Shown: positions 52,080 through 58,751 of the stretch, piece after piece
Numbering within the stretch: position 1 is the stretch's first letter
Layout of the letters: each line of letters begins with the position of its first letter
From: UBA1181 sp045601045
GTDB taxonomy: Bacteria > Bacteroidota > Bacteroidia > Bacteroidales > Paludibacteraceae
Length of the DNA stretch: 64,000 nt
Direction: 5' to 3'
NCBI GenBank assembly: GCA_045601045.1
Contig: JAZRZA010000082.1
Coordinates: 62,001-126,000 of the forward strand
Notes under the pieces: model-generated
Databases searched by the model: none
What the model saw: only the letters and a program-made list of their open reading frames with translations
Told to the model about the DNA's origin: nothing
Position numbers and translations under genes: made by a program

Positions 52080-52322
52080 AAACATTAAAATTTAAAATTA
52101 GTATAATATGTTCCTATTTACTCTCCCTGTCGTTAATGACGCGCAATTTACAAAAAAAATCTTTTACAGATACCAAATCCCACAAATCTTTCACTCCTCA
52201 CCACGCTCCATTCTCCTTAACGTATTGTCCACCTCATCCTTTTTTTGTAAAATTGCATGCGAATTCGCGGGGCTGAGCCATTTCCGTGAACCGCAAAACA
52301 CTCCATTAGCACTCCTTTAGAC

Positions 52323-54119
52323 ATGAAAGGTTTAGTAATTTTCTTTGTGACATTCATCGCGCTGTACGGTCTGAGTTGGACGCTGTACTACTGTTGCAAC
52401 AAGGGAATATCCAAGCGTTCGATTCACCAACAAGGGTTTCGATTCGCCATCACAGCCGCCTTGTCCGCTCTTTCCGCAACATGTTCATACGGATTTCTAG
52501 GGATAGCACGCCTTTTACTGCCCACCATTGTCGCCACACTCTGCATGGGGACCTACCCACTTCTCTACCATTTGACCAATCGGAAGAGAAACGACCACGA
52601 CAATTTCATGGACATCACATTCGGTCTCTACGTCTGGGGTTTATTGGTTGGACTAGAGACATTATCACTCACCCTCCCTATTTTAATACCCATCATCGCC
52701 TTGTTGGAGATCGTCTTATTGATGGTGTGCATCTCGCAAATCATCTATTACCTCATGTACGGCGCTTGCATCGATACAAACGGTATGAAGACCATCCAAG
52801 AGACGCATATCAACGAAATCATTGAGTTCTACCACTCCTTCCATCCACTCAAAGCGTTGCTCTGCGTCGTGGCTATTCTAGGGGCTATCGCAGGCCTCTT
52901 TCTCGTCAATTTCCATCTTCACGCTTCCACAACACTTCCCATTGGGACAATCCTTGCGGAAAGCGCTCTTGTCATCCTCTATCTCTATTTCATGTTCATT
53001 GCGAAGAAGGATGTCTTTTCCCGAACAGGCATGGTGACATTATGGCGTATCATCAAAGATTACAAACGACGGAATTACATCTATCGAGAGGAGGCGGAGA
53101 AAAGGATGCAAAGCTTGGATGTCACCGTCCAACTTCCTTTGAGCGACAAGGAACCACAAACCATTCTGATGGTAATTGGAGAAAGCGCATCGCGCGACTA
53201 TATGAGCGCCTTCCGTCCGCAACCCAGAGAGACTACACCTTGGCTCTCCAACATGAAACAAGACGCACGCCACTTCCTCATGGTACCTAACGCATACGCC
53301 TGCGCCAACCAAACGGTTCCCACGCTGGAAAGGGCATTGACAGAGCGCAACCAATACAACGACAAGACCTTTTACAAATCTTGTTCCATCATCGACATCG
53401 CAAAAAAAATGGGATTCGCCACACACTGGTACAGCAACCAAGGTCATCTAGGTAGTGCCGACACACCCATCACTTTGATAGCAGAGTCCTGCAATGTGGC
53501 CAAATGGACCAAACAAGACCTTGGCAAAGCGCAATACGACGAGACACTCATTGACTTTCTTGGCGAATTGGACCCTCAAAAGAACAATTTCCTCGTCCTC
53601 CATCTCAAAGGCAGCCATTTCAATTTCACCAACCGCTACCCCGCCACTTACAGCGAGGCGGCGAACACCCCGAACGACACTGTAGAACAATACCGGACCT
53701 CTCTGCACTATACCGACCACGTGTTGCAGACGGCCTTCGAGTACTGTCAAAAACACCTGAATCTCAGTGCCATGTTCTATTTTTCCGACCATGGTGACCT
53801 GCCGATGGGCCGCCGCAGCCCGAATTTCAGAGGATTCGGTCCAGTTCGCATCCCTATGTTCATCTACTGCTCCGACAGGTACATATCCGAGCATCCCGAC
53901 CGCTATGAGGCGATGCTACAAAATAAAGAAAAGCATTTCACGAACGATTTGATCTACGATTTCGCATGCGGATTGTTAGACATTCAATCATCCCATTTTG
54001 AACCATCCGAGAGCCTTGCCCACCAAGCGTATCGATTTACCAGAGAGATGTTGCTGACCAACGAGGGACGCACTCCCATCAAAGAGGATGACGAAAGCAT
54101 GTACGACCAAATCCGATAA
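52323..54119 (+). CDS. phosphoethanolamine transferase (EptA-like sulfatase superfamily)
   Basis: A 598-residue inner-membrane enzyme with about five N-terminal transmembrane segments (up to about residue 225) and a periplasmic alkaline-phosphatase-fold domain. The first motif is LMVIGESASRDYMS (metal-binding Glu), the probable Thr nucleophile lies in ANQTVPTLERALT, and FYFSDHGDLPMG supplies the distal metal site. It probably adds phosphoethanolamine to lipid A or another surface glycan, which can affect cationic-peptide resistance. It is monocistronic. The 237-bp region upstream shows no perfect promoter. Confidence 0.88.
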   Translation: MKGLVIFFVTFIALYGLSWTLYYCCNKGISKRSIHQQGFRFAITAALSALSATCSYGFLGIARLLLPTIVATLCMGTYPLLYHLTNRKRNDHDNFMDITFGLYVWGLLVGLETLSLTLPILIPIIALLEIVLLMVCISQIIYYLMYGACIDTNGMKTIQETHINEIIEFYHSFHPLKALLCVVAILGAIAGLFLVNFHLHASTTLPIGTILAESALVILYLYFMFIAKKDVFSRTGMVTLWRIIKDYKRRNYIYREEAEKRMQSLDVTVQLPLSDKEPQTILMVIGESASRDYMSAFRPQPRETTPWLSNMKQDARHFLMVPNAYACANQTVPTLERALTERNQYNDKTFYKSCSIIDIAKKMGFATHWYSNQGHLGSADTPITLIAESCNVAKWTKQDLGKAQYDETLIDFLGELDPQKNNFLVLHLKGSHFNFTNRYPATYSEAANTPNDTVEQYRTSLHYTDHVLQTAFEYCQKHLNLSAMFYFSDHGDLPMGRRSPNFRGFGPVRIPMFIYCSDRYISEHPDRYEAMLQNKEKHFTNDLIYDFACGLLDIQSSHFEPSESLAHQAYRFTREMLLTNEGRTPIKEDDESMYDQIR

Positions 54120-54129
54120 GCATAAAAAA

Positions 54130-54154
54130 AACCGCACCTGAACCAGATGCGGTT
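54130..54154. terminator. terminator hairpin, diverged member of the island series
   Basis: AACCGCA (54130-54136) pairs with TGCGGTT (54148-54154). Compared with the island hairpins (GCCGCA/TGCGGC) both closing positions changed together and kept pairing. It ends the phosphotransferase gene and the convergent TM2 gene. Confidence 0.75.
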
Positions 54155-54176
54155 TTCTCTTTGAAGAATATCTCTA

Positions 54177-54371
54177 TTACTTATTGAACTTCTCGTTGAA
54201 TTGCTCATCAGTCATAGTGATCAACTTAATCAAGTCGATGATCCACCAAATAACACCAACACCAAGGCAACAAGTCAAAAAGAATAGGATAAATCTACCG
54301 ATTTGTCCCAAATAAATGTGGTGAATTCCACAAATCAAGCAAAGGATAATTGCTGTAGTTCTTGATTTCAT
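54177..54371 (-). CDS. TM2-domain membrane protein
   Basis: A 64-residue protein from the ATG at 54371. Two hydrophobic helices (about 7-25 and 28-50) and the motif GIHHIYLGQIGRFILFF, then WWIIDLI, identify a TM2 domain (two transmembrane helices with a conserved DRF-like turn). It lies directly downstream of a DUF2752 gene, a frequent neighbour of such small membrane proteins. Function unknown. A -7 box is at 54403-54410. Confidence 0.85.
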   Translation of the reverse strand: MKSRTTAIILCLICGIHHIYLGQIGRFILFFLTCCLGVGVIWWIIDLIKLITMTDEQFNEKFNK

Positions 54372-54402
54372 ATTCCTAACAATTTTAGTTTTACTATTAT
54401 TG

Positions 54403-54410
54403 CAAATGTA
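54403..54410 (-). promoter_or_regulatory. promoter -7 box (TACATTTG) for the TM2 gene
   Basis: Matches TAnnTTTG with a leader of about 27 nt. Confidence 0.5.
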
Positions 54411-54420
54411 ACACAATTTT

Positions 54421-54795
54421 TCATAAGTTGATAATGTTTCTTAAAAACATCCACCCAACCAACAAAAAAACCACCGCGAATCTAAAAAGCTGCGTATTGT
54501 AAAGATTATTCATCCATCGGGCCAGTGACTCACGACGAGTAGCCAGCCACCCTCCCATTAAAAGCAGCAGCAACACCGGGACCATCAAATTATAGTGAAC
54601 AGCAGTGGGAAAATCGCCATGAAGCAAGTAATGCATCGCCCGCAGCGACCCGCAACCCGGACATTTAATTCCAAGACTATAATAGACAGGACAACGATAC
54701 AATGTGGCCTCTGTGGGGTTGACAAAATAAAGCAACAAGCATAGCGCCACCAATGCCAACACCGTCACAATATCTTTTCCTCGCTTGCTCAACAT
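54421..54795 (-). CDS. DUF2752 membrane protein
   Basis: A 124-residue protein from the ATG at 54795; the longer frame adds residues upstream of the promoter. The family motif CPGCGSLRAMHYLLHGDFPTAVHYN is complete, flanked by three predicted transmembrane helices. Function unknown; often found beside TM2 or CD225 small membrane proteins, as here. Its -7 box is at 54817-54824. Confidence 0.9.
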   Translation of the reverse strand: MLSKRGKDIVTVLALVALCLLLYFVNPTEATLYRCPVYYSLGIKCPGCGSLRAMHYLLHGDFPTAVHYNLMVPVLLLLLMGGWLATRRESLARWMNNLYNTQLFRFAVVFLLVGWMFLRNIINL

Positions 54796-54816
54796 GATTC
54801 GAAAATTGATTTTGGG

Positions 54817-54824
54817 ACAAATAT
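54817..54824 (-). promoter_or_regulatory. promoter -7 box (TATATTTG) for the DUF2752 gene
   Basis: Matches TAnnTTTG; the ATG lies 21 nt downstream. Confidence 0.5.
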
Positions 54825-54921
54825 ACCAAAATTCAGCAGAAAAGCTGATCCCAGAAGGATTTGTCATCGTGCCATTCGATATCTAATATCATACTAAGGC
54901 AATTCCTCAAACACAGTAAAA

Positions 54922-54950
54922 AAAGCCGCACCCAAATTGGATGCGGCTTT
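54922..54950 (-). terminator. island hairpin terminator after the lipoprotein gene
   Basis: AAAGCCGCA pairs with TGCGGCTTT, with a T-run on the minus strand. Near-identical to the hairpins at 57190, 58691 and 60076; sequence downstream (TTTGGCCTATA) is also shared with 56296-56320. Confidence 0.8.
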
Positions 54951-55019
54951 CAGTATAATGATTTGGCCTATAAGCAACATTGACACCTCATGCTGCCGCA
55001 ATATAAATCAGTGATATGT

Positions 55020-55586
55020 TTAGTGATTTTCGGCCAAATAATCCGATTTCGCAATAATGTGATATTTACAGGACAACGAGTAGAGTCCGTCGCCATTTCC
55101 ATTATAATCGCTTAATTTTATTGAGCAACTTCCGTCGATGGCATACAACGAGTATCCATCAATATTTCTACCCAAGTTTTCCACTTTCTCTACTGTATGG
55201 GTTTCTCCTTTTGACGGAACCAACTCTAAATGATCGACCATTATACTACAATCAAATGTTCCTAACGGCAAAATATCGACATTCTTCTCCCTGCCCGCTG
55301 GATAGACGCCAGGCACCAACGAGTGGTAATCTGTATCCAATGATTCGCCCGCAACGTGTATCCATCCATCTTCTAAGACATCGCAGTAGGCTTCCATCCA
55401 ATCCTCTTGTCTCTGGAGTTTTTTGCCTTGATCAACCACTGTTCCGGACTTGTCTTTTATTGTCCACTCAGTCCAACCAATAATTAAGTCATCTTCGTTC
55501 TTGTCCTCCTCCTTTTTACAGGAAGAAAACAATGCAAAAAACAGTACTAATGTGAAAAACAGACTAAAGAAATTTAACTTTCTCAT
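55020..55586 (-). CDS. lipoprotein of unknown function
   Basis: A 188-residue lipoprotein (signal ends LFSSC, Cys23, then KKEEDKNEDD). The mature part is predicted beta-rich (WTEWTIKDKSGTVVDQGKKLQ, DGWIHVAGESLDTDYHSLVPG) without a family I recognise. It is the first gene after RNA-element copy 1 and shares the leader string AAGTTGCGCCCG with the small-peptide cassette at 57517. It ends at an island-type terminator. Confidence 0.78.
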   Translation of the reverse strand: MRKLNFFSLFFTLVLFFALFSSCKKEEDKNEDDLIIGWTEWTIKDKSGTVVDQGKKLQRQEDWMEAYCDVLEDGWIHVAGESLDTDYHSLVPGVYPAGREKNVDILPLGTFDCSIMVDHLELVPSKGETHTVEKVENLGRNIDGYSLYAIDGSCSIKLSDYNGNGDGLYSLSCKYHIIAKSDYLAENH

Positions 55587-55697
55587 GATTCAATACCCTT
55601 AATATGTAACGGGCGCAACTTTAAAAAAAAACCTTACTCTGTTTCGGATTTTCAGGATTCTCCGTCGAGCTATTTGTCTTTCTATATAAGCAAACAA

Positions 55698-55920
55698 AAA
55701 AAAGCGTGAACCGTTCGTTGATTGCTTACTGAATCCGATGGCTCTGGTAAACCGATGATGACAATAAGCACGAAACGGTTCACACCCTAAGGCGTGAACC
55801 TCCCGCATCGCTTATTCTCTCATCGATTAAAATTTACCAGATTTTACGGATTGAGAATAAGAGCGTAAAGCTCAAAATTTATACTATGTAGTTAATTGTA
55901 TTTCTGTTTCTTAAAAATTA
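55698..55920 (-). ncRNA. structured RNA element, copy 1
   Basis: About 220 nt, repeated at 57873-58093. Nested helices: P1 55732-55737/55847-55852 (AATCCG/CGGATT); P2 55744-55751/55833-55840 (CTGGTAAA/TTTACCAG); P3 55753-55758/55820-55825 (CGATGA/TCATCG); P4 55763-55769/55810-55816; P5 55777-55786/55791-55800. P1-P3 differ from copy 2 but stay paired, while P5 and flanking loops are identical. On the minus strand it ends in a competing hairpin (55774-55783/55706-55715) and a run of eight T. It lies directly after a destroyed toxin gene. Confidence 0.75.
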
Positions 55921-56032
55921 ATCAATTTTATCTTTTTGACAACTACGTTGAAATAGATTTTTTAACGTTCCTATCTTTTTTACATCACTTTCTATATTAT
56001 CGACCAACAACTGACATTTGATGGTGCTTCAT
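55918..56032 (-). pseudogene. destroyed MazF-like toxin, copy 1
   Basis: The first codons (MKHHQ) and the last part (KCQLLVDNIESDVKKIG...) match the intact toxin at 58091-58423, but about 65 codons between them are gone and the two ends are in different frames, so translation would stop after 11 codons. The ATG lies 1 bp after the antitoxin stop, exactly as in the intact module. Confidence 0.85.
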
Positions 56033-56033
56033 A

Positions 56034-56195
56034 TCAAATCTTCTTGGAAAAAGTTAATGCCGCATTACGGCGGGAATTTTCTACAAAGAGTTTGTTTTCC
56101 TCGGATAGCACTTTTGTGTTCTCAGACTTCTTTTTTTTGAAAAAACTGAGGCTAAGAGTCCCTTTAGAATGCATAGCCTTATTTGAGGTCTCCAT
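56034..56195 (-). CDS. antitoxin-like small protein, copy 1
   Basis: A 53-residue protein, paralogous to the antitoxin at 58425-58613: both share METxSNKAM, SENTK/MENTK and LSEENxLFVEN at the same spacing, ending SKKI. It lacks an 8-residue stretch near the start. A -7 box (56221-56228) is intact. The partner toxin is a pseudogene, so this is an orphan antitoxin relic that may still be expressed. Confidence 0.7.
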   Translation of the reverse strand: METSNKAMHSKGTLSLSFFKKKKSENTKVLSEENKLFVENSRRNAALTFSKKI

Positions 56196-56220
56196 AGTTC
56201 GATGTTTTTGAGATGATATG

Positions 56221-56228
56221 CAAAAGTA
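56221..56228 (-). promoter_or_regulatory. promoter -7 box (TACTTTTG) for antitoxin copy 1
   Basis: Matches TAnnTTTG, 26 nt before the ATG, at the same position as in copy 2. Confidence 0.5.
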
Positions 56229-56265
56229 CAAATAGGACAACACACTTCCAAACATCTTGCAACAT

Positions 56266-56298
56266 AAAAAATCCTGCGCCTGTGCAGATGTGGCTTTT
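56266..56298 (-). terminator. degenerate island hairpin after the zeta toxin
   Basis: An imperfect hairpin (CCTGCGCCT...AGATGTGGC) in the position of the island terminators. Its flank TTTGGCCTATA matches the one at 54922-54950, so it is probably a decayed copy. Confidence 0.5.
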
Positions 56299-56341
56299 TG
56301 TATGATAATTTTGGCCTATACGCAGTCTCTCTGCCTCTTCG

Positions 56342-56947
56342 TTAAATCAAGTTTAAAATTATACTTGCCCATTCCGGAATCTTGTCTGTATATTGCTTCG
56401 CCAACTTGCCTTCCGAAAGACGGAAAAGCAATTTTGCGTCTTCATTGTCAATGGAGTTGTCGTAGAAATAGGTGCGATCAACCAATTTACTTAAAATACT
56501 GGCATTCGCAATTGATTTCTGAAATCGAGAGATGATTTTCGTGATAGGAACATCATGTCCTCCTTCCATCACTCTGGATGCGATTCTACTAGCATTGATT
56601 GTTGGCGACTGCGTACTAACAAAAAAAAGCCGCACAAAAAAGCCATTGTCAATTGCGCGTTTGACAAAATCAACTTTATCTGTTCTAGATAGAACTGTCT
56701 CAAAAATCAAACTTTGCTTATTTCTCAAGCACTCTTCTCTTAGATTCTCGCAATACTCAACCGATTGATGAATTGCTACAGGAGAGTTCCAATCTCCAAA
56801 TTTCTCTTGTGCAATAGTGTCGGGATTGATGTACACAGCATCTTCCATCCATTCATGTCTGAGAATTTTGGAAGTGACCGATGTTTTTCCTGAACCATTA
56901 GGTCCTGCAATAACAATCAAGACGGGTTTATGCTCTCTTGTCACCAT
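56342..56947 (-). CDS. zeta-toxin-family kinase
   Basis: A 201-residue P-loop protein. Walker A is IAGPNGSGKTSVTSKIL (Gly15-Thr22), and Asp/Arg residues follow in YINPDTIAQEKFGDWN and RVMEGGHDVPITKIISRF. This fits zeta toxins, which phosphorylate UDP-amino sugars and block peptidoglycan synthesis, and related AAA_33 kinases. The start overlaps the upstream small gene by 20 bp, the usual antitoxin-toxin arrangement. Confidence 0.85.
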   Translation of the reverse strand: MVTREHKPVLIVIAGPNGSGKTSVTSKILRHEWMEDAVYINPDTIAQEKFGDWNSPVAIHQSVEYCENLREECLRNKQSLIFETVLSRTDKVDFVKRAIDNGFFVRLFFVSTQSPTINASRIASRVMEGGHDVPITKIISRFQKSIANASILSKLVDRTYFYDNSIDNEDAKLLFRLSEGKLAKQYTDKIPEWASIILNLI

Positions 56948-57110
56948 AGCTATTTGTCAACGCCCTTATTTCATCAAAGAAACGACGGTGAGCCTCCTGA
57001 GATTTTTCCTTCGCCTCCTCCGCAACCTCATGCATAATATGAGCCAACATCTCATCTGTTGGCTCTTCCATGCTGGTCAGCCTGTATTGGTTTAATATTT
57101 CTTCTGGCAT
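56928..57110 (-). CDS. small antitoxin-like protein of the zeta pair
   Basis: A 60-residue acidic protein from the ATG at 57110 (MPEEILNQYRLTSMEEPTDE). The -7 box lies between this ATG and the upstream candidate at 57155, so 57110 is the real start. A good Shine-Dalgarno-like GAAGGAGG sits 7 nt before it, unusual in Bacteroidota. Helix-rich (ILAHIMHEVAEEAKEKSQEAHRR), as in epsilon-type antitoxins, though not clearly homologous. It overlaps the zeta gene. Confidence 0.75.
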   Translation of the reverse strand: MPEEILNQYRLTSMEEPTDEMLAHIMHEVAEEAKEKSQEAHRRFFDEIRALTNSYGDKRA

Positions 57111-57130
57111 AATCGAATCCTCCTTCCCTA

Positions 57131-57162
57131 CAAAAGTAGATTTTTTTAAAGACATATCCAAA
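57131..57162 (-). promoter_or_regulatory. consensus promoter (TTTG, 20-nt spacer, TACTTTTG) for the zeta pair
   Basis: The -33 TTTG at 57159-57162 and the -7 TACTTTTG at 57131-57138 are separated by 20 nt. One of the two best promoters in the window. Confidence 0.7.
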
Positions 57163-57189
57163 TGACGACAAAAACGTACACTATAAAAA

Positions 57190-57216
57190 AAGCCGCACCC
57201 AAGTCGGATGCGGCTT
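57190..57216 (-). terminator. island hairpin terminator after the small-peptide genes
   Basis: AAGCCGCA (57190-57197) pairs with TGCGGCTT (57209-57216), T-run on the minus strand. Matches the pckA-side hairpin. Confidence 0.8.
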
Positions 57217-57249
57217 ATGATCAAAAACAAAATAAATACCTGAAGTTTT

Positions 57250-57417
57250 CTATTTTACTTTATCTTTTATCTTTGATTTAATTTTTTCCCAAGTCATTAT
57301 CGCAGCAATTTTTACTGCTTTTACTGCTTTTTTGCGAATTTTACTATTTATATCTTGATCTGGCGTCAACGGCATAATACTACTTTTTGTTTTCTCTGTT
57401 GTTTTTTGTTGATTCAT
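57250..57417 (-). CDS. small lysine-rich amphipathic peptide
   Basis: A 55-residue peptide from the ATG at 57417 (a shorter version starts near 57375). The second half (SKIRKKAVKAVKIAAIMTWE, then KIKSKIKDKVK) is strongly cationic and can form an amphipathic helix. It overlaps the hydrophobic peptide gene upstream by 38 nt in another frame. No family recognised; a membrane-active peptide is possible. Confidence 0.5.
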   Translation of the reverse strand: MNQQKTTEKTKSSIMPLTPDQDINSKIRKKAVKAVKIAAIMTWEKIKSKIKDKVK

Positions 57418-57517
57418 AAACAGTTTTTGCACCAATTATCGCAACTACCGCTTTAGCTACTGCAGGTGCAGCTTTCGCTACTGCAGCAATAATAGCTGGT
57501 ATCAATGGAGCTGGCAT
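57380..57517 (-). CDS. small alanine-rich hydrophobic peptide
   Basis: A 45-residue peptide from the ATG at 57517. Residues 3-33 form a hydrophobic Ala/Val/Ile helix (PLIPAIIAAVAKAAPAVAKA) that could span or enter a membrane, followed by a basic tail. A weak -7 candidate (TATACTTG) lies about 70 bp upstream. With the lysine-rich peptide gene it forms an overlapping pair between the XRE gene and an island terminator. The pattern fits a two-component membrane-active peptide or small toxin; this is inference. Confidence 0.5.
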   Translation of the reverse strand: MPAPLIPAIIAAVAKAAPAVAKAVVAIIGAKTVYESTKNNRENKK

Positions 57518-57645
57518 AAATCTATCCCTAATTTCGTGTCGGGCGCAACTTCTAATATTACGTTATCTTACAATGCAAGTATAGTAAAATTAGCAGCCTA
57601 TGCACCTCACCGAAAGGTTGGAAAAATCATACGATTCGTATAGTA
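57518..57645. other. gap of 128 bp before the small-peptide genes
   Basis: Holds the leader string AAGTTGCGCCCG (about 57541-57552, minus strand), shared with the lipoprotein gene at 55586, and a weak promoter. No gene seen. Confidence 0.5.
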
Positions 57646-57873
57646 TTATTTGACAATGTCCAATTGAGCGGAATAGAGCAGGAAGAAATCATAGTTTAAT
57701 AATTTCGACATTTTTTGAAGCAGACAAGTGTCGATATACTGTCGCTTGTAGATATCATAGATATTGGCTCGCTCGCAACCTAATTGCTTTGCCAACCAAG
57801 AAGGGCTACGCCCCTGGTCTTTCATCACCTGTTTGATGATTTCGCCTATGTGTATTTCTTCGTTTGTGTGCAT
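57646..57873 (-). CDS. XRE-family helix-turn-helix regulator
   Basis: A 75-residue protein with one HTH_3/XRE domain (IGEIIKQVMKDQGRSPSWLAKQLGCERANIYDIYKR). The ATG follows directly on the T-run that ends RNA-element copy 2, so its transcription probably depends on whether that terminator forms. It has no obvious partner gene and may regulate the small-peptide genes downstream or the toxin module upstream. Confidence 0.85.
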   Translation of the reverse strand: MHTNEEIHIGEIIKQVMKDQGRSPSWLAKQLGCERANIYDIYKRQYIDTCLLQKMSKLLNYDFFLLYSAQLDIVK

Positions 57874-58093
57874 AAAAAAAGCGTGAACCGTTCGTTGATT
57901 GCTTATTTAGAACTGAAGGCTCCGCCAAGAACCGGTAACGACAAATAAGCACGAAACGGTTCACACCCTAAGGCGTGAACCTCCCGCATCACTTATTCTC
58001 TCGTTTAAAAATTTGGCGGATTTTACAGTTCGAGAACAAGAGCGTTAAGCTCAAAAAATTATATTATGTAATAATTTGTATTCCTGTTTCTTA
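57873..58093 (-). ncRNA. structured RNA element, copy 2
   Basis: Helices: P1 57910-57915/58026-58031 (GAACTG/CAGTTC); P2 57922-57928/58013-58019 (CCGCCAA/TTGGCGG); P3 57937-57941/58001-58005 (AACGA/TCGTT); P4 57944-57949/57992-57997; P5 57958-57967/57972-57981. The competing terminator pairs 57955-57964 with 57883-57892, plus 57946-57950 with 57901-57905, then seven T. It begins at the stop codon of the MazF-like toxin and ends at the XRE start codon. Confidence 0.75.
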
Positions 58094-58423
58094 AAAAATA
58101 CTTGTTTTAATTTTCTCTACCACTTCATCGAAATAGGGCTGTTTTAACACCCCAATCTTACATATCACATCTCTTTCCACATCACCCACTAATAACTGAC
58201 ATTTGACATAACTAACCTTACTCAAAGGTTTAGTCATCATTCTATCCTTCAACTCATAACAATACTGCGGATTGTAGTCTTTTGACGATATCAAAGCGAA
58301 ATACATGAATCCTTCATCCTCTTGCAATTGATCGTTGGAAACTATCAAAGCTGGATGAGGTTTGCAAACACCATCAGGAAATAGAAAATTAATCTCTACG
58401 ATATCTCTTTGATGATACTTCAT
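58091..58423 (-). CDS. MazF/PemK-like toxin
   Basis: A 110-residue protein with the MazF/PemK pattern: MKYHQRDIVEINFLFPDG, HPALIVSND, and FMYFALISSKDYN. MazF-type toxins are RNases that cut mRNA. The ATG is 1 bp after the antitoxin stop. Intact here, whereas the related copy at 55918-56032 is destroyed. It is followed directly by RNA-element copy 2. Confidence 0.82.
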   Translation of the reverse strand: MKYHQRDIVEINFLFPDGVCKPHPALIVSNDQLQEDEGFMYFALISSKDYNPQYCYELKDRMMTKPLSKVSYVKCQLLVGDVERDVICKIGVLKQPYFDEVVEKIKTSIF

Positions 58424-58424
58424 G

Positions 58425-58613
58425 TTAAATTTTCTTTGAAAAGATTAACGCCGCTTTTTGGCGCGCATTTTCCACAAAAAGATTATTCTCCTCGGATAAT
58501 TCTTTTGTATTCTCCATCTTCTTCTCTTTAAATAATCCTGATTCCAAAAGATTCTTAAGGAGTTGCATGGCCTTGTTTGAGGATGCGTCGTATGTCAGTG
58601 TAATAGTCTCCAT
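58425..58613 (-). CDS. antitoxin-like small protein, copy 2
   Basis: A 62-residue protein from the ATG at 58613 (METITLTYDASSNKAMQLLKN). The mix of a short strand and charged helix is typical of Bacteroidales antitoxins placed before MazF-like genes, but I cannot name the family. A -7 box lies at 58638-58645. Paralogue of the 53-residue protein at 56034-56195. Confidence 0.78.
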   Translation of the reverse strand: METITLTYDASSNKAMQLLKNLLESGLFKEKKMENTKELSEENNLFVENARQKAALIFSKKI

Positions 58614-58637
58614 AGTTCGATGCTTTAAGATGATATG

Positions 58638-58645
58638 CAAAAATA
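58638..58645 (-). promoter_or_regulatory. promoter -7 box (TATTTTTG) for the intact toxin-antitoxin module
   Basis: Matches TAnnTTTG, 25 nt before the antitoxin ATG. Confidence 0.5.
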
Positions 58646-58690
58646 CAAATTGAACGATACACTTCCAAATATCTTGCAACAATAAAAAAA

Positions 58691-58713
58691 GCCGCACCCA
58701 AGTCGGATGCGGC
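58691..58713 (-). terminator. island hairpin terminator after the ATPase gene
   Basis: GCCGCA (58691-58696) pairs with TGCGGC (58708-58713), with a T-run on the minus strand; the internal sequence is identical to the hairpin at 57190. Confidence 0.8.
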
Positions 58714-58751
58714 ATGTATGGACGTATATAAATGTTTGTGAATTTATATGA

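Noticed and set aside
55599..55808. 69-residue minus-strand frame across RNA-element copy 1
   Set aside because: It covers the terminator arm and T-run, is not conserved as a frame in copy 2, and is arginine-rich without a known pattern.
55698..58093. RNA-element copies considered as integron attC sites, a retron RNA or group II intron ends
   Set aside because: No integrase, reverse transcriptase or domain V-like sequence is present, and the fold does not match the attC box order.
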